From: Enterovirga aerilata
GTDB lineage: Bacteria; Pseudomonadota; Alphaproteobacteria; Rhizobiales; Beijerinckiaceae
Direction: 5' to 3'
Assembly: GCF_013044135.1 (NCBI RefSeq)
Contig: NZ_JABEPP010000001.1
Location: 434,001-498,000 of the forward strand
Length of the DNA: 64,000 nucleotides
In this document: positions 9,876-17,833 of the stretch, piece by piece
Layout: each line of letters opens with the position of its first letter
How positions within the stretch are numbered: the first letter of the stretch is position 1
Position numbers and translations under genes: made by a program
The notes under the pieces: generated by a model
The model's input: only the letters and a program-made list of their open reading frames with translations
Databases searched by the model: none
Told to the model about the DNA's origin: nothing

Positions 9876-10193
9876 ATGGACGCCGAGACGGAGGACTGCC
9901 CGCCTGCCGAGATCCCGGAGGGTGCCCTCTATCGGGACCTGCTCATCGTCAACAAGAAGGGACTGCACGCGCGCGCTTCCGCCAAATTCGTGCAGACGGT
10001 CGAGCGCTTCGATGCGGCCGTGACCGTGACCCGCTGCGGCGAGACGGTCGGAGGCCGGTCCATCATGGGGCTGCTGACGCTCGGCGCCGCCAAGGGCACC
10101 ACCATCACGGTCGTTGCGGCCGGGCACGACGCGGCGGAAAGCCTGGCCGCCATCGCGGCGCTCGTCGAGAGCCGCTTCGGAGAGGACGAGTAG
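9876..10193 (+). CDS. ptsH: Phosphocarrier protein HPr (NPr type)
   Basis: A 105-residue HPr-fold protein with an N-terminal extension of about 18 residues before the domain. The active-site histidine is His31 in NKKGLHARAS (equivalent to His15 of classic HPr), and the regulatory serine is Ser62 in GGRSIMGLL (equivalent to Ser46). Presence of both sites beside hprK implies phosphorylation from enzyme I at His and from HprK at Ser. Enzyme I is not in this window. The ATG at 9876 begins eight bases after the EIIA stop, which fits an operon. The gene is also named npr or ptsO in this setting. Confidence 0.92.
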   Translation: MDAETEDCPPAEIPEGALYRDLLIVNKKGLHARASAKFVQTVERFDAAVTVTRCGETVGGRSIMGLLTLGAAKGTTITVVAAGHDAAESLAAIAALVESRFGEDE

Positions 10194-10199
10194 CCCGTC

Positions 10200-10907
10200 T
10201 CAGGCGCTTCGCCCCGACCGCCGCTCGATCTCGGTCTCCAGTCGCTCCAAGGCCGCGTCCCTGACCTGGAGCGTGCGCAGAATGCGCACCGTCCGTTCGA
10301 AATAGTCGAGGCAGGATCCGAGTTCTCCGGATGCGGCGAGGATCCGCTCTGCGGTCTCCGCCTCGCCGAGCTTGCCCGAATAGCGCTTGTGACCCTGGTT
10401 CACGACGAAGGTCACGGCCCGGACCGGGCCCTCCTCCGTCGCGACCGTGACCCACCGGGCCAGATAGGCGCCGGACAGCATCTCCCGACGCCACACGAGC
10501 AGCAACTCCTCCCGTGCCTCCGCGGCCGGGATGCGGAAGGCCACGCCGCGGCAGGTGCCGCCGCGGTCGAGGGCGAGCATCAGGCCCGGGCAGTCCGGGC
10601 TGCCGCGCCCGCGCGAGAGCCACAGGCAGAAGCGCCGGTGCCAGCCCCGCACGGTCCCGAGCCGGCGCTCCTCGAACCGGAAGGCCGGGTTCCACATCAG
10701 CGAGCCGTAGCCGAACACCCACACGTCCTCTCCCGGCGGATGGCCGGCGAGCGTCTCGGCCAGCGACGCCTCGATCTCCGCGTCGGAGCGGATCGGGAAG
10801 TCGGGCGTCGCCCGCGCGCGGATCGCCGCGAGGTGGCTGCCGTCCCGCAGCCGCTCGCGCGTGATCACGAAGCCCTCGCGGCCCGTCCGCGGCTCGCCGT
10901 CGCTCAC
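10200..10907 (-). CDS. chaC: Gamma-glutamylcyclotransferase, ChaC type
   Basis: A 235-residue cytosolic protein with the glycine-rich substrate-binding motif VFGYGSLMWNP (about residues 63-73) of the gamma-glutamylcyclotransferase fold and a later acidic REMLSGAY segment that fits the position of the catalytic glutamate. ChaC-family enzymes cleave the gamma-glutamyl bond of glutathione to release 5-oxoproline and Cys-Gly. The start is a GTG at 10907; no strong ribosome binding site precedes it. It is convergent with the HPr gene and divergent from ahcY, so a glutathione-catabolic and an S-adenosylhomocysteine gene share one upstream region. Confidence 0.87.
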   Translation of the reverse strand: MSDGEPRTGREGFVITRERLRDGSHLAAIRARATPDFPIRSDAEIEASLAETLAGHPPGEDVWVFGYGSLMWNPAFRFEERRLGTVRGWHRRFCLWLSRGRGSPDCPGLMLALDRGGTCRGVAFRIPAAEAREELLLVWRREMLSGAYLARWVTVATEEGPVRAVTFVVNQGHKRYSGKLGEAETAERILAASGELGSCLDYFERTVRILRTLQVRDAALERLETEIERRSGRSA

Positions 10908-10923
10908 CGTGCCGCGCTCGGGA

Positions 10924-10936
10924 CTGTTCGGAACAG
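10924..10936. promoter_or_regulatory. 13-bp perfect palindrome before chaC and ahcY
   Basis: CTGTTC-G-GAACAG is a perfect inverted repeat with a one-base centre. It starts 17 bases upstream of the chaC start codon and abuts the AT-rich palindrome described next, with no base between them. Its position would let a bound protein block chaC transcription or translation initiation. The binding protein is unknown, and I do not identify it with any named operator. Confidence 0.45.
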
Positions 10937-10956
10937 ATATAAAGACATCTTTATAT
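10937..10956. promoter_or_regulatory. ahcY: 20-bp AT-rich palindromic operator upstream of ahcY (SahR-like candidate)
   Basis: ATATAAAGA-CA-TCTTTATAT is a perfect inverted repeat with 9-base arms in otherwise GC-rich DNA, about 70 bases before the ahcY start. Such AT-rich symmetric sites are typical operators for ArsR-family winged-helix dimers, and the ArsR-family regulator SahR is known to control ahcY and methionine-cycle genes in several Proteobacteria by sensing S-adenosylhomocysteine. The match to the SahR motif is my recollection rather than a computed score. No regulator gene is adjacent. Confidence 0.6.
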
Positions 10957-11026
10957 GTTGATTGCCACGGAGGCGGACCGCTGCTATAGGCGCGCTATCA
11001 TCCATCATCGAGAAAGTGCCCCGCTC

Positions 11027-12454
11027 ATGTCGCAGCCGTTGAGGAAGGTCGAGTCCACGGGAGATTACATCGTCGCCGATATCGGGCTTGCCGCTTGGGG
11101 ACGGAAGGAACTCGACATCGCCGAGACGGAGATGCCGGGCCTCATGGCGGTGCGGGCCGAATATGGTCCGGCGCAGCCGCTGAAGGGCGCCCGCATCGCC
11201 GGCTCGCTGCACATGACCATCCAGACGGGCGTCCTCATCGAGACCCTCGCGGCGCTCGGCGCCGATATCCGCTGGGTCTCCTGCAACATCTACTCCACCC
11301 AGGACCATGCCGCCGCCGCGATCGCCGCCCGCGGCATCCCGGTCTTCGCCCGCAAGGGCGAGAGCCTCGTCGACTACTGGGACTACACCCGCAAGCTCTT
11401 CGAGTGGGGCGACGGCGGGATGCCCAACATGATCCTCGACGACGGCGGCGACGCCACGCTCTTCGTCCATCTCGGCGTCCGGGCCGAGGGCGGCGACACG
11501 GCCTTTCTCGACAAGCCCGAGAGCGAGGAGGAGGAGATCCTCTTCGCGCTGCTCAGGAAGACCCTGGCCGAGAAGCCGAAGGGCTGGTTCGGCGAACTCG
11601 CCAAATCCATCCGGGGCGTGTCGGAGGAAACCACGACCGGGGTCCACCGCCTCTACATGATGGAGAAGGAAGGCCGGCTGCTCTTCCCGGCGATCAACGT
11701 CAACGACGCGGTCACCAAGTCGAAGTTCGACAACCTTTATGGCTGCCGGGAGTCGCTCGTGGATGGCATCCGCCGCGGCACCGACGTCATGATGGCCGGC
11801 AAGGTCGCGATGGTCGCGGGCTTCGGCGATGTCGGCAAGGGCTCGGCCGCTTCCCTCCGCAACGCCGGCTGCCGCGTGCTCGTCTCGGAGATCGATCCGA
11901 TCTGCGCTCTGCAGGCCGCGATGGAAGGCTACGAGGTCGTCACCATGGAGGACGCGGCGCCCCGCGCCGACATCTTCGTCACCGCGACCGGCAACAAGGA
12001 CGTGATCACGATCGATCACATGCGGGCCATGAAGGATCGGGCCATTGTCTGCAACATCGGCCACTTCGACAACGAGATCCAGGTCTCGGCGTTGAAGAAC
12101 CTGAAGTGGAACAACATCAAGCCGCAGGTCGACGAGATCGAGTTCCCGGACGGGCACCGGATCATCCTCCTGTCGGAAGGGCGGCTGGTGAATCTCGGCA
12201 ATGCGATGGGCCACCCCTCCTTCGTGATGTCGGCATCCTTCACCAACCAGACGCTCGCCCAGATCGAGCTCTTCACCAATCCGGGCAAGTACGAGAACAG
12301 GGTCTACACGCTGCCGAAGCACCTCGACGAGAAGGTCGCCATGCTGCACCTGGAGAAGATCGGCGCGAAGCTGACGAAGCTTCGGCCTGACCAGGCGAGC
12401 TACATCGGCGTATCGGAGACCGGGCCCTTCAAGCCGGATCATTATCGGTACTGA
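11027..12454 (+). CDS. ahcY: Adenosylhomocysteinase (S-adenosyl-L-homocysteine hydrolase)
   Basis: A 475-residue cytosolic enzyme that hydrolyses S-adenosylhomocysteine to adenosine and homocysteine, relieving product inhibition of methyltransferases. Seen in sequence: [16 protein letters not shown] (substrate domain), the NAD-binding [27 protein letters not shown] and the C-terminal dimerisation tail ending in KPDHYRY, which contributes a conserved Lys and Tyr to the neighbour's active site. The length is that of the bacterial family with its internal insertion. I use the ATG at 11027 because the alternative at 10955 lies inside the operator palindrome. The gene is monocistronic, followed by two hairpins. 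Confidence 0.97.
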   Translation: MSQPLRKVESTGDYIVADIGLAAWGRKELDIAETEMPGLMAVRAEYGPAQPLKGARIAGSLHMTIQTGVLIETLAALGADIRWVSCNIYSTQDHAAAAIAARGIPVFARKGESLVDYWDYTRKLFEWGDGGMPNMILDDGGDATLFVHLGVRAEGGDTAFLDKPESEEEEILFALLRKTLAEKPKGWFGELAKSIRGVSEETTTGVHRLYMMEKEGRLLFPAINVNDAVTKSKFDNLYGCRESLVDGIRRGTDVMMAGKVAMVAGFGDVGKGSAASLRNAGCRVLVSEIDPICALQAAMEGYEVVTMEDAAPRADIFVTATGNKDVITIDHMRAMKDRAIVCNIGHFDNEIQVSALKNLKWNNIKPQVDEIEFPDGHRIILLSEGRLVNLGNAMGHPSFVMSASFTNQTLAQIELFTNPGKYENRVYTLPKHLDEKVAMLHLEKIGAKLTKLRPDQASYIGVSETGPFKPDHYRY

Positions 12455-12463
12455 GGCGGACCC

Positions 12464-12519
12464 GACTCGTCCGGCTGTTGCGGACGAGTCACGCTCGAGC
12501 CGGCTGTTCCGGAGCCGGC
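12464..12519 (+). terminator. Two tandem hairpins after ahcY
   Basis: Ten bases past the ahcY stop, GACTCGTCCG (12464-12473) pairs perfectly with CGGACGAGTC (12481-12490) around a seven-base loop. A second hairpin follows, GCCGGCT (12499-12505) with AGCCGGC (12513-12519), also with a seven-base loop. Neither has a T run, so they may protect the 3' end or assist factor-dependent termination rather than act as classic intrinsic terminators. The remaining 194 bases to the next gene show nothing else recognisable. Confidence 0.5.
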
Positions 12520-12713
12520 CACAAAGATGGCGAAACCGCTTCCGGGCGGAGTCGGCGGCAAACTAGACTGCAGCGATTCGCGAGGGATGGATCCCCCCAT
12601 TCCTCGCGATTCAGGCCTGCCGCGATGAGCCGCCCAGTCATTTTCAGACATAGACGAACCGTCCGAAGCGGCCGCCCAGCCGCTGCCGGATCCCGGCGCC
12701 GGCCCGGACAGCC

Positions 12714-15233
12714 GTGACGGCGGCATCGTGGCGCCGGCCCCGGCGCCGTCACTCTCAGGTCGTGTTCCAGTCTCTTCGCCTGCTCCTGCTCATCGGGCCC
12801 GGCATGGGCGCCTGTGCGAGCGCGGCCGCGGGTCCCCTCGACCTGCTCAACGCAGACTTCCTGCCTTCCCTGCTGTGGTTCGATCCGCGCTCGGCTTTCG
12901 GCTTCGCGATCCTGACCGGGCTCGTGATCTTCTCCACGACGCTCGCCATCCTGCACATCCGCGAGCGCCGGATCTGGACGGAGCGGGAGCGCGATCTCAC
13001 GGCGGAACTCGACCATCTGCGCGATGCTGCCGAGCGCGCTGAGCTCCTCATGGGGTCGGACCGCCAGGCCGTCGTGCTCTGGTCCGGACGGGATGGCGGT
13101 GTGGCGGTCGAAGGGGATTTCGCCTCGTTCGTCCAGCCGGCGAGCCCGGGGCGGCTCCTCGCCTTCGGGTCGTGGCTCCTGCCGCCCGATGCCGGACAGA
13201 TCGAGGCCGCCGTCGAACGGCTGCGCGATCGCGGCGAAGGCTTCCGCCTGGTCGCCCGTTCGGCGGAGGGCCGCTTCATCGAGGCGGAGGGGCGGGCGGT
13301 GGGCGGTCGCGCGCTCCTGCGCCTGCGCGAGGTGACGGGCTACCGGGCCGATCTCCTCAGGACGGAGGAGGAGCAGGCCGAGATGCGCCGTCGCCTCGAC
13401 ACGCTCCGCGCCCTTCTGGATTCGATCGACCAGCCGGTCTGGCTGCGCGGGCCCGACGGCCAACTCACTTTCGCCAACAGGGCCTATTGCGCGGCGGTCG
13501 AGGCGGCAGACGCCGAGGACGCCTGCCGACGTTCGCTCGAGCTGATGGAGCGCGGCGACCGCGCGGAGGCGGCGCGCCGGCGCGAGGCGGGGGAGGTCTT
13601 TCGGGCTCGGGTCGCGGCCATCGTCGCAGGCGCGCGTCGCGTGCTCGACATCACCGAGGCTCCGCTTCCGGCGGGCGCGGGCGGCATCGCCCAGGACGTT
13701 TCGGAGCTAGAGGCCCTGCGGGCCGACCTGCAGCGCCTCATGAAGGCGCATACCCGCACGCTCGACCAGTTCCCGACCGCAGTGGCGATGTTCGATTCCG
13801 CGCAGCGGCTCGTCTTCCACAACGCAGCCTACCGCCAGCTCTGGCATCTCGACGACGCATTCCTCGGCTCGCGCCCCACGGATGGCGAGATCCTGGACCG
13901 CCTGCGCAGCCTGCGGCTTCTGCCGGAACAGGCCGACTATCGCGCCTGGAAGGCCGGGATGCTCGACGCGTACCGCTCGCTCGAGCCGCGCGAGACGTGG
14001 TGGTACCTGCCGGACCGGCGCACGCTGCGGGTCGTGGCCAACCCGAACCCGCAGGGTGGACTTACCTACCTGTTCGACGACGTGTCGGACAGGATGCATC
14101 TGGAATCGCGCTACAACTCGCTCATCAAGGTCCAGAGCGAGACCCTGAACACCCTCTCCGAGGGCGTCGCGCTGTTCGGCGCGGACGGGCGGCTGCGGCT
14201 GTTCAATACCGCCTTCGCCAAGCAGTGGCGGCTCGAGGCCGCCGCGCTCGCCGGCGAGCCGCACGTCTCGAAGATCGTGGAGCTCTGCGCAGCCCTGTCT
14301 CCACAGGACGGCTCCTGGGCCGATCTCACGGCCGCCGTCTCCGGCTTCTCGGACACGCGGCTTCGGGTGGAGACCCGCATGGAGCGGCCGGACGGATCCG
14401 TCCTCGAATGCGCGGCCGAGCCTCTGCCTGACGGCAGCACGCTCCTCACCTTCGTGGACGTGACCGCGAGCGTGAACGTGGAGCGCGCGCTGACGGAGCG
14501 GAACGAGGCGCTCGAGCTTGCCTCTCGCCTGCGCAACGAGTTCGTGCACCACGTCTCCTACGAGCTGCGCTCGCCGCTCACCAACATCATCGGCTTCACC
14601 GAGCTCCTTGGGGCCGAGACCATCGGCGAGCTGAACGAGCGCCAGCGGGAATACGCGGCGCACATCATGCAATCCTCCGCCGCACTGCTCGCCATCATCA
14701 ACGACATCCTGGACCTCGCCTCCATCGACGCGGACACGATCGAGCTCGCGCGCGAGCGCATCGACATCCGGGCGACGATCGAGGCGGCTGCGCGCGGCAT
14801 CAACGACCGGCTCGTCGAGGACCGGCTGAACCTCGTGGTGGACGTCCCGGCCGATATCGGCTCCTTCACGGGAGACGCCAAGCGCGTCCGCCAGATCCTG
14901 TTCAATCTCCTGTCGAACGCGGCCGGCTTCTCCTCGCCCGGCCAGACCATCACCGTTCGGGCCCGGCGCGAAGGAGGCGACATCGTGCTGTCGGTAACCG
15001 ACCACGGCCGGGGCATCCCCGAAGAGGTGCGCGAGCGCGTCTTCGACCGCTTCGAAAGCCACACGGCCGGGTCCGGGCACCGCGGGGTCGGGCTCGGCCT
15101 CTCCATCGTGCGCTCCTTCGTCGAGCTGCATGGCGGCCGTGTCGAGCTCCAGTCGTCGCCGGGTGCCGGCACGGTGGTGACCTGCTACTTCCCGGCCGAG
15201 GATGGCGGCCCGGCGGAGCGGATCGCCGCCTGA
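12714..15233 (+). CDS. divL: DivL-type cell-cycle pseudokinase with PAS domains
   Basis: An 839-residue membrane-anchored protein with histidine-kinase architecture: hydrophobic N-terminus, transmembrane helix near residues 62-85, several PAS-like domains (about 120-560), a HisKA-like dimerisation domain (about 600-670) and an HATPase domain ending near residue 830 (N-box FNLLSNAAGF, G-boxes DHGRGIPEE and GVGLGLSIV). In the H-box VSYELRSPLTN the phosphoacceptor is Tyr616, not His. This substitution is the hallmark of DivL, which in Caulobacter controls the kinase CckA and thereby CtrA. The adjacent tsaE fusion matches the usual neighbourhood. The GTG start at 12714 is uncertain; a GTG at 12762 is possible. 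Confidence 0.88.
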   Translation: MTAASWRRPRRRHSQVVFQSLRLLLLIGPGMGACASAAAGPLDLLNADFLPSLLWFDPRSAFGFAILTGLVIFSTTLAILHIRERRIWTERERDLTAELDHLRDAAERAELLMGSDRQAVVLWSGRDGGVAVEGDFASFVQPASPGRLLAFGSWLLPPDAGQIEAAVERLRDRGEGFRLVARSAEGRFIEAEGRAVGGRALLRLREVTGYRADLLRTEEEQAEMRRRLDTLRALLDSIDQPVWLRGPDGQLTFANRAYCAAVEAADAEDACRRSLELMERGDRAEAARRREAGEVFRARVAAIVAGARRVLDITEAPLPAGAGGIAQDVSELEALRADLQRLMKAHTRTLDQFPTAVAMFDSAQRLVFHNAAYRQLWHLDDAFLGSRPTDGEILDRLRSLRLLPEQADYRAWKAGMLDAYRSLEPRETWWYLPDRRTLRVVANPNPQGGLTYLFDDVSDRMHLESRYNSLIKVQSETLNTLSEGVALFGADGRLRLFNTAFAKQWRLEAAALAGEPHVSKIVELCAALSPQDGSWADLTAAVSGFSDTRLRVETRMERPDGSVLECAAEPLPDGSTLLTFVDVTASVNVERALTERNEALELASRLRNEFVHHVSYELRSPLTNIIGFTELLGAETIGELNERQREYAAHIMQSSAALLAIINDILDLASIDADTIELARERIDIRATIEAAARGINDRLVEDRLNLVVDVPADIGSFTGDAKRVRQILFNLLSNAAGFSSPGQTITVRARREGGDIVLSVTDHGRGIPEEVRERVFDRFESHTAGSGHRGVGLGLSIVRSFVELHGGRVELQSSPGAGTVVTCYFPAEDGGPAERIAA

Positions 15234-15285
15234 GGCGCCCGGCGGCGGGGTTGCGTCCCGACCCGAGGGCCTGCAAGAGGCCGGC

Positions 15286-17736
15286 ATGCCCGTGACCCAG
15301 AAGGCCGCCCCGAGCGCGGCCGAGATCATCCGCGACAGGATGCCGATCGAGGTGCCGCTCCCCGACGAGGCGGCGACGGTCGAGTTTGGGCGCATGCTGG
15401 CCGCCGAACTGCAGGCCGGCGACCTCGTCGCGCTCTCGGGCGAGATCGGGGCGGGCAAAACGACGCTCGCCCGGGCCATTCTCCGCGCCAGACTGGGCGA
15501 CCCTGAGCTGGAGGCGCCGAGCCCCACCTTCACCCTGCTCCAGACCTACGATGCCGGCGACGTCCCGGTCGTCCATGCGGATCTCTACCGCATCGCAGGC
15601 GGGGGCGAGCTCTACGAGCTCGGCTTCGAGGAGATCCAGGCAAGCTCGATCGTGCTGGTGGAATGGCCGGAGCGCGCGCCCGACCACCTGCCGGCCGAGC
15701 GCCTCGACGTGCTTCTTGAGCTCGACCCGGCGAGCGGGGGACGGCGAGCCCTCGTCTCGGGGGCAGGCCCGGTCGCCGAGCGCGTCCTGCGCGCCCATGC
15801 GCTGGTCAGTCTCCTGGAGCGCGCCGGGTGGGGAGATGCCGAGCGCATCCTCATGCAGGGCGACGCGTCGAGCCGTGCCTACGAGCGTGTGGTGAAGCCG
15901 TCCGGGGAGACGGCGGTGCTGATGATCTCGCCGCCCCGGCCCGACGGCCCGCCGGTCAGGCGGGGCAAGCCGTACAGTGCCATCGCGCGGCTCGCCGAGA
16001 GCGTGCACGCGTTCTCAGCGATGGACCGAGGCCTCGTCGATCAGGGCTTCAGCGCGCCGCAGATCCTGGCCGAGGATCTCGATATCGGGCTCGTTCTGCT
16101 GGAGGATCTCGGCAGCGAGCCCGTCGCCGACGGGAACGGTCCGATCCCGGACCGCTATGCGGAAGCGATCCGCCTCCTCGCGCGGCTCCATTCGCGCAGG
16201 CTCCCCTCCGAACTGCCCTATGGCGAGGACGGGCTCCACCAGATTCCGCCCTACGATCTCGACGCCTTCCTGATCGAGGCCGAGCTCCTGCTCGACTGGT
16301 ACCTGCCCTTCATCGTGGGAACGAAACCCTCGGGTTCCGTGCGGGCGGAATTCGGACACATCTGGCGCGACACGCTGGCCGACATCCTGGCCGGCCCGCA
16401 GACCTGGACGCTGCGCGACTTCCACTCGCCGAACCTGATCTGGCTGGCGGGGCGCGAGGGCATCCGCCGCGTCGGGCTGCTCGATTTTCAGGACGCGGTC
16501 ATGGGGCCGGCGTCCTACGACGTCGCCTCGCTCCTGCAGGATGCGCGGGTCACCGTCCCGACGGAACTGGAGCTCAAGCTCCTCGCCCTCTACGGGCGGG
16601 AGCGGAAGGCGGCGGATCCCGGCTTCGACATGGCCGAGTTCGCGACCTCCTACGCGATCATGGGCGCGCAGCGCGCGACCAAGATCCTCGGCATCTTCGC
16701 CCGGCTGGACCGCCGGGACGGCAAGCCGCAATACCTCGCGCATCTCCCCCGGATACGAGCCTATCTCGCCCGCAACCTCGCCCATCCGGCGCTTGTCCGG
16801 CTCCGGGCCTGGTTCGAGTATCACGGCGGCGATGTCATCCCGCAGCCGGCGGTCGAGGACGAGCGGGCCGATGCCGAGCCCGCGGCCGTCGGTGCCAGGA
16901 CGGGCGACGAGCTCCCGAGCGGCGCGGCGGAGGCTGGCGGGGAGGCCGAGCGGAGTCCGCCCACCGCGGACGGGACCGCCGCGGAGGCGCCGCAGCCCGA
17001 AGCAGAGCCGGGAACCCCGGTCGCGGATCCGATACCCGCCATGGTGCTCGCGGCCGGCCTCGGCAAGCGCATGCGCCCGGTGACCGAGACGCGACCCAAG
17101 CCCCTGGTCGAAGTCGGTGGGCGGGCGCTCATCGATCACGCGCTGGGCCGCCTTGCCGAGGCCGGGCTGACCAGGGTGGTGGTCAACGTCCACTATCTGC
17201 CGGACATGATCGAGGCCCATCTCGCTGGCCGCACCGATCTCGACGTGACGATCTCCGACGAGCGCGACGCGCTCCTCGAAACGGGCGGCGGGATCAAGCG
17301 CGCCCTGCCGCTCCTCGGGCCTGAGTTCCTCGTCCTCAACTCGGATTCGCTCTGGACCGAGCGCGAGACCAAGAACCTGGCGCGTCTCATGGAGACCTGG
17401 CGGCCGCAGGACATGGACGTCCTTCTTCTTCTCGCGCCGCGGAAGAGCCTCGGCTATGACGGGCTCGGCGACTTCAACATGGATGCAGGCGGACGCCTGA
17501 CGCGGCGCGCCTACGGGGCGCTTGCGCCTCATGTCTATGCCGGGGCGGCGATCCTGAAGGCGAGCCTTTTCGACGACGCGCCGAACGGCGCCTTCTCGCT
17601 GAACCTGCTGTTCGACCGGGCGATCGAGGCCGGGCGGCTCTATGGGCTGCCGCTCGAAGGCGAGTGGCTCCATGTCGGCACGCCGGAAGCCATCGGCCAG
17701 GCCGAGGCGCGGCTCGCGGAGGCGGAACGGAACTGA
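15286..17736 (+). CDS. tsaE: TsaE - AmgK - MurU three-domain fusion protein
   Basis: One uninterrupted 816-residue frame encodes three enzymes. Residues 22-165 are TsaE, the ATPase for tRNA t6A37 synthesis, with Walker A SGEIGAGKTT at 51-60. Residues 170-520 are an aminoglycoside-phosphotransferase-fold kinase like AmgK, which phosphorylates N-acetylmuramate, with catalytic LRDFHSPNLIW near 376 and LLDFQDA near 399. After a 60-residue Ala/Glu/Pro-rich linker, residues 583-816 are a nucleotidyltransferase like MurU, which makes UDP-MurNAc, with MVLAAGLGKRMRPVTE at 586 and RPKPLVEVGG. A TsaE/AmgK fusion is common in Rhizobiales; the added MurU domain is less usual. AAGAGG precedes the ATG at 15286. 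Confidence 0.93.
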   Translation: MPVTQKAAPSAAEIIRDRMPIEVPLPDEAATVEFGRMLAAELQAGDLVALSGEIGAGKTTLARAILRARLGDPELEAPSPTFTLLQTYDAGDVPVVHADLYRIAGGGELYELGFEEIQASSIVLVEWPERAPDHLPAERLDVLLELDPASGGRRALVSGAGPVAERVLRAHALVSLLERAGWGDAERILMQGDASSRAYERVVKPSGETAVLMISPPRPDGPPVRRGKPYSAIARLAESVHAFSAMDRGLVDQGFSAPQILAEDLDIGLVLLEDLGSEPVADGNGPIPDRYAEAIRLLARLHSRRLPSELPYGEDGLHQIPPYDLDAFLIEAELLLDWYLPFIVGTKPSGSVRAEFGHIWRDTLADILAGPQTWTLRDFHSPNLIWLAGREGIRRVGLLDFQDAVMGPASYDVASLLQDARVTVPTELELKLLALYGRERKAADPGFDMAEFATSYAIMGAQRATKILGIFARLDRRDGKPQYLAHLPRIRAYLARNLAHPALVRLRAWFEYHGGDVIPQPAVEDERADAEPAAVGARTGDELPSGAAEAGGEAERSPPTADGTAAEAPQPEAEPGTPVADPIPAMVLAAGLGKRMRPVTETRPKPLVEVGGRALIDHALGRLAEAGLTRVVVNVHYLPDMIEAHLAGRTDLDVTISDERDALLETGGGIKRALPLLGPEFLVLNSDSLWTERETKNLARLMETWRPQDMDVLLLLAPRKSLGYDGLGDFNMDAGGRLTRRAYGALAPHVYAGAAILKASLFDDAPNGAFSLNLLFDRAIEAGRLYGLPLEGEWLHVGTPEAIGQAEARLAEAERN

Positions 17737-17833
17737 GGATCGAGGGATGTGCGGTCCCGCCTCCTGCTCCGTTTCGCGGGTTTGGTTGTTCCCGTATTGT
17801 TCGTGAGACGGCGGGGGATTCGCCCCCGCTCCC

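Noticed and set aside
10955-11026. Upstream extension of ahcY to an ATG at 10955
   Set aside because: The ATG lies inside the AT-rich operator palindrome, and the added residues do not resemble adenosylhomocysteinase N-termini, whereas the ATG at 11027 gives the usual start.
15202-15285. Earlier start for the TsaE fusion at 15202
   Set aside because: It would overlap the divL 3' end by 32 bases with a Gly/Pro/Arg-rich non-conserved extension; the ATG at 15286 has AAGAGG in the right place.
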